Assembly (NCBI RefSeq): GCF_002269125.1
Contig: NZ_NQKI01000001.1
Location: 1 to 64,000 of the forward strand
Direction: 5' to 3'
Origin: Pseudomonas lundensis
Lineage (GTDB): Bacteria; Pseudomonadota; Gammaproteobacteria; Pseudomonadales; Pseudomonadaceae
Length of the DNA: 64,000 nucleotides
In this document: one piece after another, positions 56,113 through 64,000 of the stretch
Layout of the letters: the number at the start of each line of letters is the position of its first letter
How positions within the stretch are numbered: position 1 is the first letter of the stretch
Made by a program: the position numbers and the translations under genes
The notes under the pieces: generated by a model
Databases searched by the model: none
What the model was told of the DNA's origin: nothing
Seen by the model: the letters and a program-made list of their open reading frames with translations, nothing else

Positions 56113-57963
56113 TCAGCGATTGCGGGTCAGCAAGGCTGGCTTCTCACCGCGAGGACGGTTCGGCAGTTGATCGAGCTGCTCCGGTGTCGGGAAGCGGTCG
56201 CTTTTCGACTCTTTGTGCATGATCTTCGGCTGATTCTCGCGAGGGCCTTTAACGGCTGGCTCCTGGCGATCATCACGGGCCGGACGGTTCTCGCGACGGG
56301 CCTGACCGTCACGCGGAGCGCCGTTGCGCGGACCACTGCGCTTGGCAGGCGGCGTGCCGGTGCTGGCGCCTGTGCCGGTGCGGGGACCGTTCTGGCGACC
56401 ACCGGTGCGACCGGCCGGAGCAGCGCCCGTGCCTTGCGCCGGAGCGCCCGGACGACGACCACGGCTCTGGTTGTTTTTGTTCTGGTACGGGCTGACGTAA
56501 TCAGCACGGTTACCAAAGTTGTCCACATCGTCGTCACGGAACTCGTCCGGCGCACGGTTGGCGTCCGGGCGCGGGATCGAAGGGGCCGCTTGCTGACGCG
56601 GTTCACGCGCCGGTGTGCCTTCACGCGGTTTGTGCTCGCGGGCCGGGCGTTCGCCACGGGCTGCGGCAGGCTTCTCTTTACCCTTGTCCTTGCCTTTGTC
56701 CTTACGGCCGCCACCGCCGCCATTAGGACCGTCGCCGCGTGGGCCACGCGGTGGGTTGCGCGGGTTACGCACATCCGGACGTTCACGGACTTCAGGCTTT
56801 TCAGCTTCAATCGTGCTGGCATCGAAACCCATCAGGTCGCCGTCGGCGATTTTCTGCTTGGTCATGCGTTCGATGCTTTTCAGCAGTTTTTCTTCGTCCG
56901 GCGCAACCATCGAGATCGCTTCGCCCGAGCGACCGGCACGGCCGGTACGTCCGATGCGGTGAACGTAATCTTCATCAACGTTTGGCAGCTCGAAGTTGAC
57001 CACGTGCGGCAACTGATCGATGTCCAGGCCGCGTGCCGCGATATCGGTCGCAACCAGAATACGAACGGTGCCTGCCTTGAAGTCGGCCAGGGCTTTGGTG
57101 CGCGCGTTCTGGCTCTTGTTGCCGTGGATCGCGACTGCGCTCAGGCCATGCTTGTCCAGGTATTCAGCCAGACGGTTGGCACCGTGCTTGGTACGGGTGA
57201 AGACCAACACCTGTTCCCATGCACCGGCCGTGATCAAGTGCGCCAGCAAGGCACGCTTGTGGCTGGCAGGCAGGCGGAAAACGCGCTGTTCGATACGCTC
57301 GACCGTGGTGTTCGGCGGAGTGACTTCAATACGCTCAGGGTTGCGCAGCAGCTTGCCGGCCAGATCGGTGATGTCTTTGGAGAACGTCGCCGAAAACAGC
57401 AGGTTTTGACGCTTGGTCGGCAGACGTGCGAGGACTTTTTTCACGTCATGAACAAAGCCCATGTCGAGCATCCGGTCAGCTTCGTCGAGCACCAGGATTT
57501 CAACGTGGGACAGGTCAACACTGCCTTGGCCAGCCAGGTCGAGCAAACGACCGGGGCACGCCACCAGTACGTCGACACCGCGGGACATGGCTTGAACCTG
57601 CGGGTTCATGCCAACGCCGCCGAAGATGCAGGCGCTGACGAACTTAAGGTCACGGGCATAAAGCTTGAAGCTCTCGTGGACCTGTGCAGCAAGTTCGCGG
57701 GTAGGCGTCAGGACCAATACGCGTGGTTGGCGTGGACCGTGACGCTGGGATTTGTCTGGGTGGCCATTGGGAAACAGCTTTTCCAGAATCGGAAGAGCGA
57801 AGCCGCCGGTTTTACCAGTACCTGTCTGAGCCGCAACCATCAGGTCGCGACCTTGCAACACGGCGGGAATGGCCCGCTGTTGCACCGGAGTAGGCTCGGT
57901 ATAGCCCGCTGCTTCAATGGCGCGGACTAAAGCCTCGGAGAGACCGAGGGAAGCAAAGGACAT
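56113..57963 (-). CDS. rhlE: ATP-dependent RNA helicase RhlE
   Basis: A DEAD-box helicase of 616 residues from ATG 57963 ([13 protein letters not shown]), with AGGA upstream. The core (1-375) has the Q motif [38 protein letters not shown] and [11 protein letters not shown]. The remaining ~240 residues are low-complexity and basic, rich in Arg, Gly, Pro and Asn, and are probably disordered and RNA-binding. Bacterial RhlE acts in rRNA maturation and cold growth. The 281 bp between its start and the metF-side inverted repeat hold only its leader. Confidence 0.93.
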   Translation of the reverse strand: MSFASLGLSEALVRAIEAAGYTEPTPVQQRAIPAVLQGRDLMVAAQTGTGKTGGFALPILEKLFPNGHPDKSQRHGPRQPRVLVLTPTRELAAQVHESFKLYARDLKFVSACIFGGVGMNPQVQAMSRGVDVLVACPGRLLDLAGQGSVDLSHVEILVLDEADRMLDMGFVHDVKKVLARLPTKRQNLLFSATFSKDITDLAGKLLRNPERIEVTPPNTTVERIEQRVFRLPASHKRALLAHLITAGAWEQVLVFTRTKHGANRLAEYLDKHGLSAVAIHGNKSQNARTKALADFKAGTVRILVATDIAARGLDIDQLPHVVNFELPNVDEDYVHRIGRTGRAGRSGEAISMVAPDEEKLLKSIERMTKQKIADGDLMGFDASTIEAEKPEVRERPDVRNPRNPPRGPRGDGPNGGGGGRKDKGKDKGKEKPAAARGERPAREHKPREGTPAREPRQQAAPSIPRPDANRAPDEFRDDDVDNFGNRADYVSPYQNKNNQSRGRRPGAPAQGTGAAPAGRTGGRQNGPRTGTGASTGTPPAKRSGPRNGAPRDGQARRENRPARDDRQEPAVKGPRENQPKIMHKESKSDRFPTPEQLDQLPNRPRGEKPALLTRNR

Positions 57964-58244
57964 GAGTAATCCTGTTCTAGTTAGGGCTTTGCCCAAAGGG
58001 ATAGTCTTGCCTGGCGTGAATGGCGTTTATAGGAGACGCAATCCCGTCCGGTCCTGCTTCGGTCCTGAAGGTCCATTCGCACCGCTCGCGCTGGCAGATG
58101 CTGCGCAGTAGCGGGGTTGAATGCCTTGTACAAGGACGAGCGGCCGGGCGTAAGCCTGGCGGAAAGCCCGGAGTATAACAGAGCATTCACAGCGCGCCGA
58201 TTTCATGCTGCTCAACGGTTTTGTACTCATCAAGCGCACCCACC

Positions 58245-58287
58245 CTGTAACCGCTCTCGCCCCTGCAGCGTGCGGCAGCGGTTACAG
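58245..58287 (-). repeat. Long inverted repeat after metF (REP-like or terminator)
   Basis: CTGTAACCGCT/AGCGGTTACAG 11-base arms around a REP-like CCCTGCAGCGTGCGGC interior, ten bases from the metF stop codon. Confidence 0.55.
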
Positions 58288-58296
58288 GCAGGTGAA

Positions 58297-59142
58297 TCAG
58301 CGCGGTAACTTCAGGTTGTTCCAGATGGCCAGGCTCGGTTCGGACTGGTTCAAGGTGTAGAAGTGCAGTCCCGGTGCGCCGCCGACGAGCAGACGTTCGC
58401 ACATCTCGCTGATCACTTGTTCACCAAACGCTTGAATGCTTTGCACATCGTCGCCATAGGCTTCGAGCTGCTTGCGAATCCAGCGTGGGATTTCAGCGCC
58501 ACAGGCGTCAGAGAAGCGCGCCAATTTGCTGTAGTTAGTGATCGGCATAATGCCCGGCACGACCGGAATCGTGACGCCAGCGGCCTGTACGCGCTCAACA
58601 AACCGGAAGTAGCTGTCGGCGTTGAAGAAGTACTGGGTGATTGCGCTGTCAGCACCCGCGTGGGCTTTGCGCACGAAGTTGTTGATATCGTCTTCGAAGT
58701 TGCGCGCCTGCGGGTGCATTTCCGGGTAAGCGGCGACTTCAATGTGGAAGTGGCTGCCGGTTTCTTCACGGATGAAACTCACCAGATCATTGGCGTAGCG
58801 CAGTTCGCCGCTGGCCATGCCCATGCCCGAAGGCAGGTCGCCACGCAGCGCGACAATGCGCTTGATGCCCGCCGCTTTGTACTGCTCCAACAGGCCGCGC
58901 AGATCGCTTTTGCTATCGCCCACACACGACAGGTGTGGCGCCGCAGGCACGTGTACTTCGCTCTCCAGTTGCAGCACGGTATTGATCGTGCGGTCACGGG
59001 TAGAGCCACCGGCACCGTAAGTGCAGGAGAAAAAATCCGGATTATAGGTCGCCAGATGGCGAGCCGTGTTCATCAGCTTTTCATGTCCAGCATCGGTCTT
59101 GGTCGGGAAGAACTCGAAGCTGAAACGACGGTCTTGAGACAT
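58297..59142 (-). CDS. metF: 5,10-Methylenetetrahydrofolate reductase
   Basis: A 281-residue FAD enzyme that makes 5-methyl-THF for methionine synthesis. ATG 59142 (MSQDRRFSFEFFPTKT) has AAGGG upstream; the frame extends to 59205 without support. FEFFPTKTDAG, FFSCTYGAGGSTRDRT and ALRGDLPSG are diagnostic. It lies downstream of ahcY, with an intrinsic terminator between them, so it depends on readthrough or its own promoter. Confidence 0.97.
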   Translation of the reverse strand: MSQDRRFSFEFFPTKTDAGHEKLMNTARHLATYNPDFFSCTYGAGGSTRDRTINTVLQLESEVHVPAAPHLSCVGDSKSDLRGLLEQYKAAGIKRIVALRGDLPSGMGMASGELRYANDLVSFIREETGSHFHIEVAAYPEMHPQARNFEDDINNFVRKAHAGADSAITQYFFNADSYFRFVERVQAAGVTIPVVPGIMPITNYSKLARFSDACGAEIPRWIRKQLEAYGDDVQSIQAFGEQVISEMCERLLVGGAPGLHFYTLNQSEPSLAIWNNLKLPR

Positions 59143-59202
59143 GGGAATACCCTTGCGTACGCGCAGGGGGCGAGCGGCAACCCCTGACGCTGAACTCACA
59201 CA

Positions 59203-59240
59203 CAAAAAAAAGGCGGTCAGTACAAGCCTGGCCGCCTTTC
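59203..59240 (-). terminator. Terminator between ahcY and metF
   Basis: On the minus strand AAAGGCGG/CCGCCTTT encloses a 15-base interior and is followed by a run of eight Ts. It should lower metF expression relative to ahcY. Confidence 0.85.
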
Positions 59241-59245
59241 TTTAA

Positions 59246-60865
<1,620 letters not shown>

Positions 60866-60979
60866 TTATCCAAGGCTTTTTCATTTGCTTAATCGAGACC
60901 ATAGTCGAAGCTTAATAGAGCTGGGCGCCATGGTCTGACATCATGCGCGGCATCTAACGGCAGACGGTCAGGAGTGAAC

Positions 60980-61381
60980 ATGAATTTCCACACCCGCAAA
61001 TGGGTTAAACCCGAAGACCTCAACCCCAATGGCACCCTGTTCGGTGGCAGCTTACTGCGCTGGATCGACGAAGAAGCCGCGATCTATGCCATCGTTCAGT
61101 TGGGTAATCAGCGCGTAGTGACTAAATACATCTCCGAGATCAACTTCGTCAGCGCCTCGCGCCAAGGCGACATCATCGAGTTGGGCATCACCGCTACCGA
61201 ATTCGGCCGCACCTCCATCACCCTCACCTGCGAAGTGCGCAACAAGATCACGCGCAAGAGCATCCTCACCGTCGACAAGATGGTGTTCGTCAACCTGGGT
61301 GAAGACGGCCTGCCCGCCCCCCACGGACGCACCGAAATCAAATACGTCAAAGATCAGTTCCAGGATGAAAACCAGGCCTGA
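60980..61381 (+). CDS. Acyl-CoA thioesterase, YciA-like hotdog protein
   Basis: A 133-residue single hotdog-fold protein from ATG 60980 (MNFHTRKWV), AGGAG close upstream. The active-site block LNPNGTLFGGSLLRWIDEEAAI is near the N-terminus, and VVTKYISEINFVSASRQGDIIELG follows. It hydrolyses acyl-CoA esters in the cytoplasm; chain preference is unknown. It stands alone, divergent from ahcY. Confidence 0.9.
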   Translation: MNFHTRKWVKPEDLNPNGTLFGGSLLRWIDEEAAIYAIVQLGNQRVVTKYISEINFVSASRQGDIIELGITATEFGRTSITLTCEVRNKITRKSILTVDKMVFVNLGEDGLPAPHGRTEIKYVKDQFQDENQA

Positions 61382-61485
61382 TGCCACCGTTGTACGTGCC
61401 AACCGAGCAGCGATTACGGGTTTGAGTGAACAGCTTCATGCCGTGCGTGTCGTACGCTTACATACGCCAACGGTCATGAAGCCCC

Positions 61486-62331
61486 ATGGACACCAAAAGC
61501 ACTGGCAACACCCCGAACCTGTCGGCTGAAGAAGAGCACGACGTCACCAAAAACCAGCCCCCGCGCGCGGCAGTGCTGCATGAAATCATCCGTTTGCAGG
61601 GTGATCAGGAACTGGAGCGCAGCGTCGCTGCCCTGTTCTGGTCGGCACTGGCTGCCGGGCTCACCATGGGCCTGTCGCTCATGGCCATGGGGTTGCTCAA
61701 CTCGCGACTGCCCAGCGGCGAAGCCTTCAAAGTGATTGCCAGTTTCGGCTACTGCGCAGGCTTTCTGGCGGTGATTCTGGCCCGTCAGCAACTGTTTACC
61801 GAAAACACCCTCACCGCCGTATTGCCCATCATGAGCAAACCGACGCTGAGCAATTTCGGGCGCCTGTTCCGGTTATGGGCCGTGGTGCTGGTGGGCAACC
61901 TGCTCGGTACCCTGCTGGTGGCCTACGCCATGCTGCACTTGCCGATTTTCGACACCCAGACCGACAACGCCTTCCTGGAAATCGGGCGCAAGGTCATGGA
62001 AAACGACACCCGCCAAATGTTCGCCAAAGGCATTATTTCGGGCTGGATGATCGCAACCATGGTGTGGATGATCCCCTCGATGGAAAGCGCCAAGATGTGG
62101 ATCATCGTCCTCATCACCTACCTGATGGCGCTGGGCGACTTCACCCACATCGTCGTCGGCACGGCGGAAGTGTCGTACCTGGTGTTTGCAGGCGAGCTGC
62201 CCTGGAAGGACTTCTGGCTGATCTTTGCCGGCCCCACCCTGGCGGGCAACATCATTGGCGGCAGTTTTATCTTTGCCTTGATCAGCCATGCGCAAATTCG
62301 CAGCGATAACCAAAAACCGCAGAAAAGCTGA
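61486..62331 (+). CDS. Formate/nitrite transporter family protein
   Basis: A 281-residue membrane protein with about six helices in the FNT (pentameric channel) layout. It has a cytoplasmic N-terminus of about 45 residues (LHEIIRLQGDQELERS), then ALAAGLTMGLSLMAMG and NLLGTLLVAYAM. It resembles the YfdC-type branch rather than FocA or NirC, and its ion is unknown. It is followed convergently by a hemolysin III gene. Confidence 0.85.
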   Translation: MDTKSTGNTPNLSAEEEHDVTKNQPPRAAVLHEIIRLQGDQELERSVAALFWSALAAGLTMGLSLMAMGLLNSRLPSGEAFKVIASFGYCAGFLAVILARQQLFTENTLTAVLPIMSKPTLSNFGRLFRLWAVVLVGNLLGTLLVAYAMLHLPIFDTQTDNAFLEIGRKVMENDTRQMFAKGIISGWMIATMVWMIPSMESAKMWIIVLITYLMALGDFTHIVVGTAEVSYLVFAGELPWKDFWLIFAGPTLAGNIIGGSFIFALISHAQIRSDNQKPQKS

Positions 62332-62378
62332 TCGCACCACCCGCAGGGGCAACGCGCCCCAACGGGTGGCTTTGCTTG

Positions 62379-62996
62379 TTAAATCACGTAATGGGCGATT
62401 GCCACAAAGTGCAGCAAACTGCCTGCGATCACAAACAAATGCCAAATGCCGTGGGCATGACGCAGGCGGTGATCCAGGGCAAAAAAGATAATCCCCACGG
62501 TGTACATCACACCGCCCGTGGCCAGCCAGATGAACCCGGCCGTGCCGAGCGCGGCGATCAGCGGCTTGACCGCCACCAGCACGATCCAGCCCATCACGGC
62601 GTAAATCACAATCGACAAAATACGTGCTTCGGAGCGCGGTTTGATTTCTTGCAGCATGCCGATCACCGCCATGCCCCAGACAATCCCGAACAGCGACCAG
62701 CCCCACGGCCCGTGCAACGTCACAAGGCAAAACGGCGTGTAACTCCCGGCGATCAACAGGTAAATCGACAGGTGATCAAACTTCTGCATGATCACCTTGG
62801 ACCGCCCGCGCACGCTGTGATAAACGGTCGACACGCTGTACAGCAACACCAGCGTGACCCCGTAAATCGCCGCGCTGACAATCTTCTGCGGGCTGCCGTC
62901 AAGGCACGCCATGACCAACAACCAAACACTGCCCACTGCGGCGGCCACGGCCCCCAGCAAGTGAGTCCAGGCATTGAGCTTTTCTCCGTGATACAT
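62379..62996 (-). CDS. Hemolysin III (YqfA/PAQR) family membrane protein
   Basis: A 205-residue protein with seven hydrophobic segments from ATG 62996 (MYHGEKLNAWTHLLGA), with GAGG nine bases upstream; ATG 63005 touches its own Shine-Dalgarno and is less likely. The PAQR histidines and polar residues are seen in AWTHLLG, STVYHSVRG and HRLRHAHGIWHLF. The eukaryotic relatives are adiponectin receptors; the bacterial function is unclear. Confidence 0.9.
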   Translation of the reverse strand: MYHGEKLNAWTHLLGAVAAAVGSVWLLVMACLDGSPQKIVSAAIYGVTLVLLYSVSTVYHSVRGRSKVIMQKFDHLSIYLLIAGSYTPFCLVTLHGPWGWSLFGIVWGMAVIGMLQEIKPRSEARILSIVIYAVMGWIVLVAVKPLIAALGTAGFIWLATGGVMYTVGIIFFALDHRLRHAHGIWHLFVIAGSLLHFVAIAHYVI

Positions 62997-63274
62997 CTGC
63001 AACATCCTCAATAGCCGATCGTGCGACGGTGTCACTTTGATACGAGATAAGGGTCAAGGTTGCGAACTTAAAGGGCAATGCGCCGTTCGTCGAGGAAGAC
63101 AGCATTCCCCCCCTCTAATCCTAAGACCTGTAAGTCAAATCCTTCAGACCTTACCCACACAAAATCCGCACTTTTCACACACAAATCACCCATCCAACCT
63201 GACATAGCCTCCCGGCATGCACGCCCAGAATCACTCAACAGGCCCACCATAAATAACAGCCTGCGGGAGATCTC

Positions 63275-64000
63275 ATGAAGCTGACGCCTACATGGACATC
63301 ACCTCACTGGAACCGAAAAAGCCTACTGGCCATTTCGCACAAATGGCTTTACGAGCTGACTCAGCATCAAATCGCGGAACGGGAGCGAGCACTCCGACAC
63401 TTGATTGCTACACACAAAGGCCCCTTGCAATGCACACCGGCAGACGTCCCCTTACCGACCCTACACACTGTTCTGCAACACGCTCTGGTCGAATGCGAAC
63501 ATGGCTGCGGCCTGTTTCTTATAAGAGGCATACCCGTGGCGAACAAACCGCTACCACTTGCTCGTTTATTAGCATGGGGCATCGGTCTGCATAGGGGCGT
63601 ACCGTTAATTCAAAATGAAACTGAAGCGCTATTAGTTGAGGTTCGAAACAAAGACAATCTGTCTCCACAGAACATACGAGGCCATAACACATCCAGTGAA
63701 ATGGAATTCCATGTCGATGCTTGCGACTTGGTAACGCTGCTCTGCCTTTCAAAAGCCGCTGAGGGCGGCCGTTTTAAAGTGGTAAGCAGTCTGACCATTC
63801 ATCATCACCTCTCAACCCAATCCCCCCTTGAATGCAGAGCCCTCTCTTTACCCCTCCCCTTCATCGATGTCAGCAAAACCGAAATCGGTGAGCCCGGATT
63901 CTTCATGTGCCCCGTATTTACGAGGATGCCGGGCGCATTCAGCTGCCGTTTCTACAGAAAACGGATCCTGGCAACGCAAGAATTAAGCCACACACCAAAA
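63275..64000 (+). CDS. TauD/TfdA-like Fe(II)/2-oxoglutarate dioxygenase (partial)
   Basis: An open frame from ATG 63275, with GGGAGA four bases upstream, runs off the window end without a stop (242 codons visible). After an N-terminal region with LIATHKGPLQ and GLFLIRGIPV, the metal motif HVD (EMEFHVDACDLVTLLCL, about 147-163) and the following AAEGGRFKVVSS match TauD-like enzymes, where H-x-D holds the iron. The distal histidine and arginine lie beyond the window. Codon use is unusual here (many CTA, TTA, ATA and AGA), and the local sequence is more A/T-rich than its neighbours, so transfer is likely. The substrate is unknown. Confidence 0.8.
   Translation, partial: MKLTPTWTSPHWNRKSLLAISHKWLYELTQHQIAERERALRHLIATHKGPLQCTPADVPLPTLHTVLQHALVECEHGCGLFLIRGIPVANKPLPLARLLAWGIGLHRGVPLIQNETEALLVEVRNKDNLSPQNIRGHNTSSEMEFHVDACDLVTLLCLSKAAEGGRFKVVSSLTIHHHLSTQSPLECRALSLPLPFIDVSKTEIGEPGFFMCPVFTRMPGAFSCRFYRKRILATQELSHTPK

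Noticed and set aside
57964..58244. Repeated GGACC/CAGGA motifs in the rhlE leader as possible RsmA/CsrA sites
   Set aside because: The motifs lack the spacer base of the usual A-N-GGA site and I see no clear hairpins presenting them.
63078..63278. A 66-codon frame whose TGA overlaps the dioxygenase ATG
   Set aside because: The overlap is suggestive of a leader peptide, but composition is low-complexity, there is no Shine-Dalgarno match, and nothing else supports it.

Overview
The window is a chromosomal segment of a Pseudomonas, most likely from the P. fluorescens/P. fragi side of the genus. The evidence is gene content and order: sdaB-cbcXWV-betT-betIBA, tktA-epd-pgk-fba, the dguRABC D-glutamate cluster, an SAH-riboswitch-led ahcY-metF, and orphan RHS/DUF6124 cassettes of the type seen in this genus. 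Most of it is dense, high-GC core genome. I see no rRNA, tRNA, CRISPR array, insertion sequence or prophage.

Layout. (1) 1-3.6 kb: an accessory island of two tandem ~1.94 kb cassettes. Each has a short RHS-core protein (minus strand), a ~400 bp structured leader and a small DUF6124 protein (plus strand). The cores are alike but the C-terminal tips differ completely: one has an F-box-like stretch, the other a coiled coil followed by two PPPY motifs. The two leaders show compensatory base changes supporting a switch-like RNA. (2) 3.6-15 kb: choline and glycine betaine use, with serine dehydratase (end of the choline-to-pyruvate route), the CbcXWV choline importer, BetT, the BetI repressor with its palindrome, BetB and BetA. 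Three 21-bp-phased repeats between sdaB and cbcX look like an AraC-type (GbdR) operator. (3) 15-20 kb: an RraA-like protein, a TldD/PmbA-type pair and an MdtD-like exporter. (4) 20-31 kb: DbpA helicase, an HI0933-type flavoprotein, a YccS-like membrane protein, a periplasmic binding protein, ElaA, a YgjP-like metalloprotease, a receiver-PAS-GGDEF protein and a PL7 alginate lyase.

(5) 30.6-36.5 kb: the tktA-epd-pgk-lipoprotein-fba carbon operon on the minus strand. (6) 36.7-39 kb: an ArsR-methyltransferase regulator (SahR-like) with a 26-bp palindrome in its promoter, followed by metK. It pairs functionally with ahcY-metF at 58-60.7 kb, which is led by an SAH riboswitch, so the methyl cycle here has both DNA-level and RNA-level control. 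(7) 39-43 kb: LigB with an apparent signal peptide, a DUF1090 protein, a c-prime-type cytochrome lipoprotein and MltA. (8) 43-47 kb: dguCBA/dguR for D-glutamate. (9) 46.8-54.4 kb: a split PQQ dehydrogenase resembling SldAB, a CPA1 antiporter, EamA and MAPEG proteins, RsmE and BioA. (10) 54.7-63 kb: cytochrome b561-YceI, RhlE, metF-ahcY, an acyl-CoA thioesterase, an FNT transporter and a hemolysin III protein. (11) The right edge enters a TauD/TfdA-like dioxygenase with A/T-rich codon use, cut by the window end.

All calls come from reading the sequence and recalling families. No searches or folding programs were run.
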